In this document: positions 23,341-35,130 of the stretch, piece after piece
Layout of the letters: each line of letters begins with the position of its first letter
Position numbering within the stretch: position 1 is the stretch's first letter
Assembly (NCBI GenBank): GCA_027924585.1
Contig: BSBM01000825.1
Location: 3,328,001-3,392,000, forward strand
Length of the DNA: 64,000 nucleotides
DNA from: Larix kaempferi
Taxonomy: Eukaryota > Streptophyta > Pinopsida > Pinales > Pinaceae
Direction of reading: 5' to 3'
Notes under the pieces: model-generated
Told to the model about the DNA's origin: nothing
Database searches by the model: none
What the model saw: only the letters and a program-made list of their open reading frames with translations
Program-made: the position numbers and the translations under genes

Positions 23341-23712
23341 GATTTTGGATCTCATGAAGATATAGTCTTCTATGTTGTTTTTGATGGACATGGTCCATAT
23401 GGACATTTGGTGTCAAGAAGAGTCAGAGACTCGTTACCTTAAACATTAATAGATCAATGGAACAAGTTTATTTCATAGGAATCTAGCTTTTCCAAGGGGG
23501 ACCTATCCGAGTATCTTGACAAAGACAATGAAAGCAAATTAAAAGATGATTCGGGTTCTTGCAAGGATTAATCACAAATGTTTGCTGCATGGAAGGAGTC
23601 ACATCTGAGAGATTTTAAAGTTATAGATAAAGAGCTCAAATTGCATCCTACTTTGTATTAATTTTGTATTGGAACAAGTGTTGTGATTTTCATTAAGAAA
23701 GGCATTAGTCAG
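23341..23712 (+). pseudogene. PP2C protein phosphatase fragment
   Basis: After an acceptor (AAATTCAG, ending 23340) one frame reads DFGSHEDIVFYVVFDGHGPY and GHLVSRRVRDSLP, then a variable spacer, AAWKESHLRDFKVIDKELK and FCIGTSVVIFIKKG. These match plant PP2C phosphatases: the E-D then F-x-V-F-D-G-H-G motif with metal-binding Asp and Gly, the W-x-x-[AS]-F helix ending in DKEL, and the SGTTAV strand, here IGTSVV. PP2Cs remove phosphate from Ser/Thr using Mn/Mg. Four in-frame stops occur and the sequence ends before the following GDSRA motif, so this is a fragment of the N-terminal third. No frameshift is needed. Confidence 0.8.
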
Positions 23713-24589
23713 CTAAGTAGTCATCAAACATAACTTACATTTGATTGTATTTATGGATATTGATCTCAAGAGTTATTTTTTTCAATGATATTTTGTTGTG
23801 ACTAGTGATGGTTTCGATGTGTGTGTGAGAGAGAGAGAGAGAGAGAGCTTGAGTGATACATTTTTTCAACTTGGATACCCTTTTAAATTACGTTTTAAGC
23901 ATGGTAGCATTATGATGCATACTGTTTCGAACAATAATTTTACTTTTACATTTTTCTCTTCTGTGTGTTTTACTTGGATACAGTGGTAGTTGTATATTTT
24001 TTACCATTGCTATTAGTTTTTTTCAATATATTTTTATATTTATGAGCAGGCTATCATATTTTATTGCTTATGAATTTTTTTCTTTGTATACTTATCAACT
24101 GAATAACCGAAGGAGGCTTTTATCTACTATTTTTAATTTGTATGGCATTGATTTTGAGCAATGTAATTATGTAATATAAAATTTAAAGCCATATTAGTTT
24201 GCATCTTCTGAGCACTTTTATGATAAGGAAGATGCTTGTGATTTGAGGCTTGACATAGGGGAGTAGTCCTCATGAAGATGAACCTTTATGGTAGTTTTGT
24301 ATCTTGTGTAAATTCTGGACTTAAAACGTTTCACACTCATGAGGTAATGGGAACATTGAGCAACCAGAAGAAAGGGAGTATATAGGCTTAACTAACTTTA
24401 AGGGCACATTGAAAACAAACATGAGTAAAATATATACATTTATGTTTTAGGTTTAGAACTTTAGCCCATGATTTTATGATTAGACTGGGTGTTTTTTTTA
24501 TAGTTTTTTTTTTTCACAAAATGATTTGCACCATGTTAACAGTTTGGTATAGGCATCTTGTCTATTGGTTTGTTTTATAAGAACTAGCA
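23713..24589. other. Stretch without recognisable gene
   Basis: Nothing was recognised except a short (GA)n run near 23,826-23,846. The downstream PP2C exons were not found here. Confidence 0.5.
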
Positions 24590-25037
24590 CAGATCCATCG
24601 CAACTCCAAATCACTATGTATTGAGAGGTATCACTTGGGTCCTCTTCAGAATCACTAGAATTGGTCTTAGGCTCCCTTGATGATGTTGTAGTTTTGATCC
24701 CATGTGTTTTGGTGGTGTTCTAGGCAATTGTTTTTCTTAACACTTCTTCTAAATTCATCCTTTTGGATGTCCTTTCCTCTTCATCCACCTGTATGTCCTT
24801 CGGTGTGTCTAAAAGGGCCCTCTTGCCAACCTTTTCCTCTAGTACCAGATTCTTTATCAATTCTTCCTAAGCCAAAAATTCATCCAATTCTTAAAGATCT
24901 ATGACTTCAGGGAAAGGCTCCGATGAAGGTGTGACTTTCACTCCTATTGTCGGCTGGATTTTCCCTGCCTTAGGATTAGCGAATCGAATGCTATCGTTCC
25001 ATAGGTTTACGGATGCCTGGAAGATGGACGCTTGATT
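24590..25037 (-). pseudogene. Unrecognised coding remnant, minus strand
   Basis: Read on the minus strand, one frame gives QASVNLWNDSIRFANPKAGK, then VKVTPSSEPFPEVIDL, ELDEFLA, EELIKNLVLEEKVGKRALLD, TSKRMNLEEVLRKTIA and TSSREPKTNSSDSEEDPSD, broken only by three TAA/TAG stops. The composition and the rarity of stops show it was coding. The acidic, Lys/Glu-rich make-up could suit a retroelement gag or a nuclear protein, but I do not recognise the family. Upstream it reaches the insertion point of the 29-kb array at 25,047 and may have been interrupted by it. Confidence 0.5.
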
Positions 25038-25046
25038 CCTTCATAG

Positions 25047-25051
25047 TGCCA
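25047..25051. repeat. Left target-site duplication TGCCA of the array
   Basis: TGCCA lies directly before the first LTR and is repeated directly after the twelfth LTR at 54108-54112. Five base pairs is the usual duplication made by LTR-element integrases. Confidence 0.85.
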
Positions 25052-25668
25052 AGATCCATATGGATATCGGTGGCGACCCACCTATTCCACTGGCTCAAAA
25101 CAGTTTCCCATTTTGCCAATTTTCTAGTAATTTTTCTACAGTTTTTCAGGTCCTAAACTTCCGGGGCCATTTTGAGACACTAAATGACTTATTTGGCGAT
25201 TTGGAGGGCCAAATGGTTTCCATTGACATGCAATGGACTTGAGTCAAAAGTGTTTAATCTTGGATAGACCTTTCCAATGGGCTACCGAGCTCCCCAAACG
25301 GAGATTGTATGCAAAAGTTATGACCCCGGGAAGTTGACTGCTCAACTAACCACCTTGGGGCCGCAAACTTTATGACAGTTCATCTTCTAGGGTTAGGTTT
25401 TTGGATGTTTGGGATTATTTCTCTCATGCTTGTGATAAATAGGCCCTTTTGGCCTCTCTTTGTATTCATCTTGGCATGAATGAGCATCAAAACCACATAT
25501 CTTCTCAGAGATAGCTACCACCATTCTAGTTATTGTATTTTACAGTCTGTTCTATTTCCGCTATTTAATAGAATATGTGTTTACTGTATCACTGTGTCAT
25601 TTGCAATATATATCTGTATTTGATTCTGTAAATGCTCTTTTATTTTGTTCCCACATAAATCCGGATCA
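25052..25668 (+). repeat. Array LTR 1 (outer left)
   Basis: It starts AGATCC, so the TG end has mutated to AG, and it ends GGATCA. Its hypervariable window (about 25,210-25,232) resembles that of LTR 12 more than those of inner LTRs. It contains the AGTTGACTGCTCAACT palindrome at 25332-25347. Confidence 0.9.
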
Positions 25669-25676
25669 GTGGTATC

Positions 25677-25964
25677 CAGAGTATTTTTTAAGGATTATAA
25701 AAGTATACTTAAGTATAGTATTCTAGGCGATTATTTTGGATTGGAAAAAACATATATATGGATTGGTAGGCGAATATGAAATATGAAACATGCAATTTAC
25801 TACCAAAAAGTGTAAATTTTGGCGAATATTATGATAAAAAAACACATTTTATGTAAATATAGGCAATATTAGAGACTAAAAATGACCAAATAGCGAATTT
25901 ATTTTTTGAAAAAAGACCCAAAAAATAGCCAATTGGCAAAATTTCGCCCCTAAAAGTTTCCCTG
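25677..25964. mobile_element. 288-bp hAT-like MITE in the first primer site
   Basis: The insert splits the first primer site. Its flanks are the 8-bp direct repeat GTGGTATC (25669-25676 and 25965-25972). The ends are imperfect inverted repeats, CAGAGTATTTTTTAAGG and, on the other strand, CAGGGAAACTTTTAGGG (12 of 17 match). An 8-bp target duplication with CAG-type ends is characteristic of hAT transposons. It is AT-rich, has no ORF, and is absent from the other ten primer sites. Confidence 0.8.
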
Positions 25965-26095
25965 GTGGTATCAGAGCGATTTGCTCTTTGATTGTTTCTC
26001 GATGCATGTCCCCGATGAGGTTAGGATACAGAGAGTTGGGTCTCGAACTAGTTTCACTTGGGGAAGACCACTCTCGCCTCCCCAAATGGCCTCCC

Positions 26096-27977
26096 ATGGC
26101 GGAAGAAAAGAGAGACGATGGAGCAGTAGATCCTATCAAGTTGTTGCTCGAGGAAGCCCTCGTGCGACAGAGGAACGAGATGATGGATAATTTTTCCCAG
26201 ATCCTTCGACAAATGACGACGACAACAGATACACTTTCTACAAGAAGTCGTTTCAGAGATGTGACTCCCTTCAAGGTACAAGTTAACTTTGATATCCCTT
26301 TATTTGAAGGTCAGATCGATGCCAATGCCATAGATAAATGGTTGAATCTACTAGAAGGGTATTTCTCTGTCCACAATTTTTTCGACAAGGAAAATATCGT
26401 CTTTGCGCGCCTCAAGGTCGTCCCCCATGTCAAAAATTGGTGGGAAACTTATTGTAAGAAAAATTAATCAGACGAGCCTGGATTGTTTGAATATGCCAAT
26501 CCCACTTGGGCCTCTTTTATAAATGTCGTCAAGGAACAATATTACCCTGTTGGAAACTATGATGACCAGTACACAAAATGGGCCATTCTGCACCAAAAGA
26601 GGGACCAAATGATGTTGGAGTACACCAACAAATTTCATACCTTGTGCACAAAGCTAGGTATCAAGGACTTGGAGCGGCACCTAATACTGAAATATCGCAG
26701 TGGCATACACCAATACATACGAACATAGATGGATTTCTTCGAAATATCTTCACTCAGATCCGCCTATCGATATGCTCTCAAAATTGAGCAGAAATTTCAG
26801 CAAAAGAACAAGTGTGACTTCAGGCCTGCGCAGAAGTAGGGCAAGGGAAATTCTGGCTCGCAGAACACGGGGCAGGGAAAGGAGAACCAATCCCAACCAC
26901 AAGCGAAGAAGGGTAACGAAAAGACAAAGAAGGACATCGGGAAGTGGTGCGAGTTCCACAAAATCCCTTGGCACAACACTGATGAATGTCGCTCAAAACA
27001 GTCATTAGTGGCTGAGATCAAAGGTTCAGAATCGGATCCTAGTTCCGATTTTGACTCAAAACCTAAATTCACAGCCGCGCGAAAAGGGAAGCAGATCATA
27101 GTTGCAGAACCCAATGCCATTGTTGCCACCACACAGATTCAACCAAAGGAACCTGAATATTCGGAGGTAGAGGAGCACCTTTTCCACTCACAGATGTGGG
27201 TGAAGGGAATTACCCTACACTTTGTTGTGGACAGCGGCAGCCAGAAGAACCTGATCTTAGCAGAAGTCATCAAGATATTGGAGCTACCAATAACACCACA
27301 CCCACAACCATACACCATTGGATGACTAAGCCAAGGACGAGGGATCCGCATCAGTCATCAATGTCGCCTACCATACGACATCAAGCCCTTCAAAGATGAG
27401 GTATTGTGCGATGTGGCCCCACTTGAAGTATGTGATGTTCTTTTAGGATAGCCATATATGTGGAAGTGCCATGCTGTATATGAATCACGACCTCGCAGTG
27501 TCATTGTCACTTTGGGAGGACAACTCTATCGAATACCAGAGATAGTTGCACCTACCCCAAACAAACAGGGCAGGAAGCTAATGTCACACACTGAGAAATT
27601 TTCCCTACTTGTAATTGCCAATGAAGGAGAACATCAAATCGCAGAGACATCCACAACCTCTGCACATTATCCTTCTACTCAGCAGAAACAAGAAGAACAC
27701 CGAGTCAGTGTAGCATCGCCTATTTGGGTACCTCCACAGTGCAAGGCCACGCATTCCAGGTGCTCCTCCAAAAAGAAACCATCCACACAGGTGCAGACCA
27801 AGGATACCACAACAACCAAAACTGTTCAACAACAATTACAACCCTTTGAAGATGTCAAAGTAAGGCAACCTTTCCACTTCAGCAAATGTCGCACCAGGAG
27901 CTCAACTCGACACACAGCTCGACATATGATAAGGGATTTTATGCAATGGAGACCATTGCTTCCTAAGGGGGGAGGAT
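26096..27977 (+). pseudogene. Array unit 1 gag-protease
   Basis: The likely start is ATG 26096 (MAEEKRDDGAVDPIKLLLEE); the frame is also open upstream. One frame runs to the next LTR and on to 28183 inside it, with only five stops (26465, 26726, 26837, 27323, 27449) and no frameshift. Domains: coil-like N-terminus; a gag capsid region with FDIPLFEGQIDANAIDKWLN, WWETYC and YTKWAILHQ; a basic Gln/Lys-rich stretch; a zinc knuckle CEFHKIPWHNTDEC (C-x2-H-x5-H-x4-C); and a protease with VVDSGSQKNL and later CDVLLG. The capsid would package RNA and the protease would process Gag. The Ser/Thr/Gln-rich tail after the protease has no known domain. Confidence 0.88.
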
Positions 27978-28595
27978 TGATCCAGATGGGAATCTGTGGC
28001 CACCCACCTATTCCAATGGATCAAAACAGTTTCCCATTTTGCCAATTTTCTAGTAATTTTTCTACGGTTTTTTGGGTCCTAAACTTCCGGGGCCGTTTTC
28101 AGGCACTAAACAACCTTTTTTGGCGATTTGGGGGGCCAAGTCCTTGCCAATGGCATGCACTTGGACCCACTCTAAAGTTTTAAATCTCGGATAGACCTTT
28201 CCAATGGGCTACCGAGCGCCCCAAATGGAGATCGTATGCAAAAGTTATGACCCTGGTATGTTGACTGCTCAACTAACCAACTTGGGGCCGCAAACTTTAT
28301 GACAGTTCATCTTCTAGGGTTAGGTTTTTGGATGTTTGGGATTCATTCCCTCATGCTTATGATAAATAGGCCCTTTTGGCCTCTCTTTGTATTCATCTTG
28401 GCACGAATGAGCATAGCAGCCACATCTCTTCTCAGAGATAGCTACCACCATTCTAGCTATTGTATTTTACAGTCTGTTATATTTCTGCTATTTAATAGAA
28501 TATGTGTTTACTGTATCGTTGTGTCATTTGAAATATATCTATGTATTTGATTCTGTAAATGCTCTTTTATTTCGTTCCCACATAAATCCGGATCA
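27978..28595 (+). repeat. Array LTR 2
   Basis: 618 bp with intact TGATCC and GGATCA ends. It shows the common promoter-like block GATAAATA (28371-28378), followed at once by the inverted repeat AGGCCCTTTTGGCCT. Confidence 0.92.
28371..28378 (+). promoter_or_regulatory. TATA-like box of the array LTR (example copy)
   Basis: GATAAATA, about 393 bp into LTR 2, is kept in nearly all twelve LTRs next to the GGCC...GGCC palindrome. The position fits an LTR promoter, with transcription starting in the following stretch. Function is inferred. Confidence 0.4.
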
Positions 28596-28726
28596 GTGGT
28601 ATCAAAGTGGTCTGCTTTTTTATTGTTTCTCGGTGCATGTCCCGGACGAGGTAAGGATACAGAGATTTGGGTGTCGAACTAGTTTCACTTGGGGAAGACC
28701 ATTCTAGCCTCCCCAAATGGCCTCCC

Positions 28727-30580
28727 ATCGCGGAAGAAAAGAGAGACGAAGGAGCAGTAGATCCTATCAAGTTGTTGCTTAAGAAATCCCTCGCGTGACA
28801 AAGGAACGATATGATGGATAATTTCACCCAGATCCTTGGACGCATGTAGACGGCAACAGATACACCTTCGACAAGCAGTTGTTTCGGAGATGACACTCCC
28901 TTAAAGGTACAAGTTAACTTTGATATCCCTTTATTTGAAGGCCAAATCGATGTCGATTCCATATATAAATGGTTGAATCTACTAGAAGGGTATTCCTCTG
29001 TCGACAATTTTTCAACAGGGAAAAGATCGTTTTTGTGCTCCTCAAGGTCGTCCGCCAAGTCAAACATTGGTGGGAAACTTACTGTGAGCAAACCTCATCA
29101 TACGAGTCTGGATTGTTTGAATATTCCAATCCCACTTGGGCCTCTTTTATAGATGTCGTCAAGGAACAATATTACCCTATTGGAAACTATGATGACCAGT
29201 ACACAAAATGGGCCATTCTGCACCAAGAGAGGGACCAAATGGTGTTGGAGTACACCAACAAATTTCATACCTTATGCACAAAGATAGGTATCAAGGACTC
29301 CGTGCAGCACCTAATACGGAAATATCATAGTGGCCTACACTAGTACATACAAACATAGATGGATTTCCTGGAAATATCTTCACTAAGATCCGCCTATCGA
29401 TATGCTGTAAAAAATGAGCAAAAATTTCAGCAAAAGAAGAAGCGTGACTTCGGGCCTCTGCAGAAGTAGTGCAAGGAAAACTCTGGCTCGCAAAACATTT
29501 GGCAAGGAAAGGAGAACCAGTCCCAAACACAAGCAAAGAAGGGTAACGAAAAGACAAAGAAGGACACCGGTAAGTGGTGCGAGTTCCACAAAAGACCCTA
29601 GCACAACACTGATGAATGTCGCTCAAAACAGTCATTGGTGGTTGAGATCAAAGTTTCATAATCATATCCTAGTTTTGATTCTGACTCAGGACCTAATTTC
29701 ATAGCCACGTGAAAAGGGAAGCAGATCCTTGAAGCAGAACCCAGTTTCGTTGTTGCCACCACACAGATTCAACTAGACGAACCTCAAGAATCAGAGACAG
29801 AGGAGTGCTTTTCCACTCACAGATGTGGGTGAAGGGAATTCCCCTACACTTTTTCGTGGATAGCGGCAGCCAAAAGAAACTGATCTCAGAAGAAGTCATC
29901 AAGAGATTTGAGCTACCAATAACACCACACCCACAACCATATAACATTGGATGGCTAAACCAAGGACAAGGGATCCGTGTCAGTTACCAATGTCGCCTAC
30001 CATTTGGCATCAAGCCCTTCAAAGATGAGGTATTGTGCGATGTGGCCCCACTTGAAGTATGTGATGTTCTTTTAGGACATCCATATATGTGGAAGCGCCA
30101 TGTTGTATATGAATCACGACCTTGCAGTTTCATTGTCACTTTGGGAGGACAAATCTAACTGATACCAGAGATAGTTGCACCTACCCCAACCAAGCAGGGC
30201 AGGAAGATAATCTCCCACATTGGTAAATTTTCACTATTCACAATTGCCACTGAAGGAGAACATCAGATCGCAGAGACATCCATAACCTCTACACATTATC
30301 CTTCCACTTAGCATAAATAAGAAGAACACCAAGTCAGTAAAGCGTTTCCTATTCGGGTACCTCCACAGTGCAAAACCACGTATTCCCGGTGCTCCTCCAA
30401 AAAGAAACCATCCACACCGGTGTAGACCAAGGATAAAACAACAACCAAAACTATTCAACAACAATTACAACCCTCTGAAGATGTCAAAGATGTCAACCAG
30501 GAGCTCAACTCGACACACAGTTCAACATATGATAAGGGATTTGAGGCTATGGAGACCATTTCTTCCTAAGGGGGGAGGAT
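28727..30580 (+). pseudogene. Array unit 2 gag-protease
   Basis: The start codon has become ATC (28727). Gag, protease and tail lie in three different frames, so small indels have occurred. The capsid part is open at 28969-29343. A stop lies inside the zinc knuckle (CEFHKRP, stop, HNTDEC). The protease is the best kept in the array: 29805-30158 is open for 117 codons with FVDSGSQKKLIS, CDVAPLEVCDVLLG and VTLGG. The tail lacks about 28 bp near 30,490. Confidence 0.85.
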
Positions 30581-31198
30581 TGATCCATATGGATATCGGT
30601 GGCCACCCACCTATTCCACTGGCTCAAAACAGTTTCCCATTTTGCCAATTTTCTAGTAATTGTTCTACGGTTTTTCGGGTCCTAAACTTCTGGGGCCGTT
30701 TTGAGGCCCTAAACGACCTTTTTTGGTGATTTGGGGGGCCAGAAGGATTCCCACGACATGCACTTGGTTCTATTTGGAAGTTGTAAATATCAAATAGACC
30801 TTTCCAACGGGCTACCGAGCGCCCGAAACAAAGATCGTATGCAAAGGTTATGACCCCGGGAAGTTGACTGCTCAACTAACCACCTTGGGGCCGCAAACTT
30901 TATGACAGTTCATCTTCTAGGATTAGGTGTTTGGATGTTTGGGTTTCTTTCCCTCATGCTTACTATAAATAGGGCCTTTTGGCCTCTCTTTGTATTCATC
31001 TTGGCACGATTGAGCATAGCGGCCACATCTCTTCTCAGAGATAACTACCACCATTCTAACTGTTGTATTTTACAGTCAGTTCTATTTTTGCTATTTAATA
31101 GAATATGTGTTTACTGTATCACTGTGTCATTTGCAATATATCTCTGTATTTGATTATGTAAATGCTCTTTTATTTTGTTCCCACATAAATCCAGATCA
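30581..31198 (+). repeat. Array LTR 3
   Basis: 618 bp, starts TGATCC and ends AGATCA. The primer site TGGTATCAGAGCGG follows one base later at 31200. Confidence 0.92.
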
Positions 31199-31329
31199 GT
31201 GGTATCAGAGCGGTTTTCTCTTTGATTGTCTCTCGGTGCATGTCCCTGACGAGGTCAGGATACAGAGAGTTGGGTCTTGAACTAGTTTCATTTGGGGAAG
31301 ACCACTCTCGCCGCCCCAAATGGCCTCCC

Positions 31330-33209
31330 ATGGCGGAAGAAAAGAGAGATGAGGGAGCACTAGATCCTATCAAGTTGTTGCTTGAGGAATTCCTTGCATG
31401 ACAAAGGATCGAGATGATGGATAATTTCGTCCAGATCCTTCGACGCATGCCGATGGCAACATATACACCTTCAACAAGCAACCATTTCGGAGATGCCACT
31501 CCCTTCAAGGTACAAGTTAAGTTTGATATCCCTTTATTTGAAGGCCAGATCAATGCCGATGCCATAGATAAATGGTTGAATATACTAGAAGGGTATTTCT
31601 CTGTCCACAATTTTTCCGATAGGGAAAATATCATCTTTGCGCTCCTCAAGGCCGTCTCCCATGTCAAAAATTGGTGGGAAACTTATTGTGAGCAAAACTC
31701 ATAAGACGAGGTTGGATTGTTTGAATAATCCAATCCCACTTGGGCCTCTTTTATACATGCCTTCAAGGAACAATATTACCCAGTTGGAAACTATCATGAC
31801 CAGTTCACAAAATGGGCCATTCTGCACCAAGAGGGGGACCAAAAGGTGTCGGAGTAAAAAAAAAAATTCATACCTTGCGCACAAACCTAGGTATCAAGGA
31901 CTCCGAGCGGCACCTAATACTGACATATCACAGTGGCCTACACCGGTACATATGAACATAGATGGATTTCCTTGAAATATCTTCACTCGGATCCACCTAT
32001 CGATATGCTGTCAAAACTGAGCAAACATTTTAGCAAAAGAACAAGCATGACTTCGGGCTTGCGCACAAGCAGGGCAAGGGAAACTCTGGCTCGCATAACA
32101 CGGGGCAAGGAAAGGAGAACCGGTCCCAACCACAAGCGAAGAAGGGTAACGAAAAGACAAAGAAGGACACCAGGAAGTGGTGTGAGTTCCACAAAAGCCC
32201 CTGGAACAAAATTGATGGATGTCGCTCATAACAGTCATTGGTGGCAGATATCAAAGCTTCAGAATCAGATCCCTGTTCCGATTCTGACTCAGAACCTAAT
32301 TTCACAGCCGCGCGAAAAGGGAAGTATGTCATTGATGCAGAACCCGGTGTCGTTGTTGCCACCACACATATTGAACCAGAGGAACATGAAGAATCAGAGG
32401 CAGAGGAGCGCCTTTTCCACTCACAGATTTGGATGAAGGGAATTCCCCTACACTTTGTCATGGACAGCACAGCTAGAAGAACCTGATCTAAGCAGAAGTC
32501 ATCAAAAGATTGGAGCTACCAATAACACCACACCCAGAACCATACACCATTGGATGGCTAAGCCAAGGACAAAGGATCTGCATCAGTCACCAATGTCACC
32601 TACCATATGACATCAAGCCCTTCAAAGATGAGGTATTGTGGGATGTGGCCCCACTTAAAGTATGTGATGTTCTTTTAGGACAACCATATATGTGGAAGCG
32701 CCATGCTGTGTATGAATCATGACCTCGCAGTGTCATTGTCACTCTGGGAGGACAACTCTATCGGATACCAAAGATAGTTGCACCTACCCCAACCAAGTGG
32801 GCCAGTAAGATAATCTCCCACACTGGGAAATTTTCCCTATTCGCAATTGCAACTGAAGGAGAACATCAGATCGCAGAGACATCCACAACCTCTGCACATT
32901 ATCCTTCTACTTAGCAGAAACAAGAAGAACACCAAGTCATTGCAGCGTCGCCTATTCGGGTACCTCCATAGTGCAAGACCACACATTCCAGGTGCTCCTC
33001 CAAAAAGAAACCATCCACACTAGTACACACCAAGGATACCACAACAAATAAAACTGTTCGACAACAATTACAACCCTCTGAAGATGTCAAAGTAAGGCAA
33101 CCTTTCCACTTCAGCAAATGTCGCACTAGGAGCTCAACTCGACACACAGCTCGACATATGATTAGGTATTTGACACAATGGAGACCATTGATTCCTAAGG
33201 GGGGAGGAT
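31330..33209 (+). pseudogene. Array unit 3 gag-protease
   Basis: ATG 31330 is kept. A CGA codon has become TGA near 31,400, and the capsid is open again at 31414-31704. At 31,856-31,866 an A-run replaces the expected YTNK codons and breaks the frame. In the protease the active-site region reads VMDSTARR after a deletion, so the catalytic Gly is lost. The purine tract is intact, but LTR 4 starts TTATCT. Confidence 0.85.
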
Positions 33210-33827
33210 TTATCTAGATGGATATCAGTGGCCACCCACCTATTCCACTAGCTCAAAACAGTTTCCCATTTTGCCAATTTTCTAGTAATTGTTCTATGGT
33301 TTTTCGAGTCCTAAACTTCCGGGGCCATTTTGGGGCCCTAAATGACCTTCTTTGGCGATTTCGGGGGCCAAGTGGTTAACAAATGCATGCCCTTGGCCGC
33401 ATTTGAAAGTTGTAAATCTCAGCTATACCTTTCCAACAGGATACCGAGCGTCCCAAACGGAGATCATATGCAAAAGTTATGACCTCGGGAAGTTGACTGC
33501 TCAACTAACTACCTTAGGGCCACAAACTTAATGACAGTTCATCTTGTAGGGTTAGGTTTTTGGATGTTTGGGATTCTTTCCCTCATGCTTATGATAAATG
33601 GGCCCTTTTGGCCTATCTTTGTATTCATCTTGGAAGGAATGAGCATAGCGGCCACATCTCTTCTCAGAGATAGCTACCAGCATTCTAGTTATTATATTTT
33701 ATAGTATGTTCTATTTTCGCTATTTAATAGAATATGTTTTTACTGTATCACTGTGTCATTTGGAATATATCTTTTTATTTGATTATTTAAATGCTCTTTT
33801 ATTTCGTTCCCACATAAATCTGGATCA
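33210..33827 (+). repeat. Array LTR 4
   Basis: 618 bp, starts TTATCT (TG end mutated) and ends GGATCA. Primer site TGGTATCAGAGCGG at 33829. Confidence 0.9.
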
Positions 33828-33958
33828 GTGGTATCAGAGCGGTCTGCTCTTTGATTGTTTCTCGATGCATATCCTCGATGAGGTCAGGATACAGAGAGTT
33901 GGATCTCGAACTAGTTTCACTTGGGGAAGACCACTCTCACCGCCAAAAACGGCCTCCC

Positions 33959-35130
33959 ATCGCGGAAGAAAAGAGAGACGACAGAGCAGTAGATCCTATC
34001 AAGTTGTTGCTTGAGGAATCCCTTGCACGACAAAGGAACGAGATGATGGATAATTTCTCCCATATGCTTTGACGCATGCGGACGACAACATATACACCTT
34101 CGACAAGCAGCCGTTTCGAAGATGCGATTCCCTTCAAGGTACAAGTTAACTTTAATATCCCCTTATTTGAAGGCCAGATCGATGCCGATGCAATAGATAT
34201 ATGGTTGAATCTACTAGAAGGGTATTTCTCTGTCCACAATGTTTCTGAGAGGGAAAATATTGTCTTTGCGTTCGTCAAGGCCGTCCCCCATGTCAAAATT
34301 TGGTAGGAAACTTATTGTGATCAAAACTCATCAGACGAGTTTGGATTGTTTGAATATTCCAATCCCACTTGGGCCTCTTTTATTGATGACGTCAAGGAAA
34401 AATATTACCTTGTTGGAAACTATGATGACCAGTACACAAAATGGGCCATTCTTCACCAAGAGATGGAACAAACGGTGTCCGAGTACACCAACAAATTTCA
34501 TACCTTGCGCACAAAGCTAGGTATCATGGACTCCGAGCAACACCTAATACTGAAATATTGCAGTGGCCTACACCGGTACATATGAACAGAGATGGATTTC
34601 CTTGAAATATCTTCACTCGGATCCGTCTATCGATATGCTGTCAAAATTGAGTAGAAATTTCAGCAAAAGAACAAGCGTGACTTTGGGCCTACGCACAAGC
34701 AGGGAAAGGGAAACTTTGGCTCGCAGAACATAAGGCAGGGAAAGGAGAACCAGTCCCAACCACAAGCGAAGAAGGGTGATGAAAAGACAAAGAAGGATAC
34801 TGGGAAGTGGTGCAAGTTCCACAAAATACCCTGGCACAACATTGATGAATGTCGCTCAAAACAGTCATTGGTGGCTGAGATCAAGCTTCAGAATCAGATC
34901 CCAGTTTCGATTCTGACTCAGAACCTAATTTCACAGTAGCGCAAAAAGGGAAGCAGATCATTGATGCAGAACCCAATGTCGTTGTTTCCACCACACAGAT
35001 TCATCCAGAGGAACCTGACGAATCAGAGGTAGAGGAGTGCATTTTCCACTCACAAATGTGGGTGAAGGGATTTCCCCTTTGATAAGGTATTTGACGCAAT
35101 GGAGACGATTGCTTCCTAAGCGGGGAGGAT
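33959..35130 (+). pseudogene. Array unit 4 gag with 710-bp deletion of the protease
   Basis: The start is ATC. The frame is open at 34076-34306 and 34346-34585 after a CTTTGA stop near 34,071. The sequence jumps from the segment before the protease (GTGAAGGGATTTCCCC, about 35,065-35,080) to the purine-tract end of the unit. The internal region is 1,303 bp instead of 2,013. Both flanking LTRs are complete, so the loss was internal and not LTR recombination. Confidence 0.88.

Noticed and set aside
26797-27132. Long minus-strand open frames across the array, repeated at the same place in each unit
   Set aside because: They are antisense to the gag zinc-knuckle and protease region, recur only because the units are repeats, and show no domain.
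28299-28550. 83-codon ORF with hydrophobic sequence repeated in most LTRs (also at 30,902, 45,970 and 48,592)
   Set aside because: It lies wholly within the LTR U3/R region and starts at the same ATG in each copy. There is no family resemblance, and it overlaps the likely promoter, so I treat it as a chance frame.
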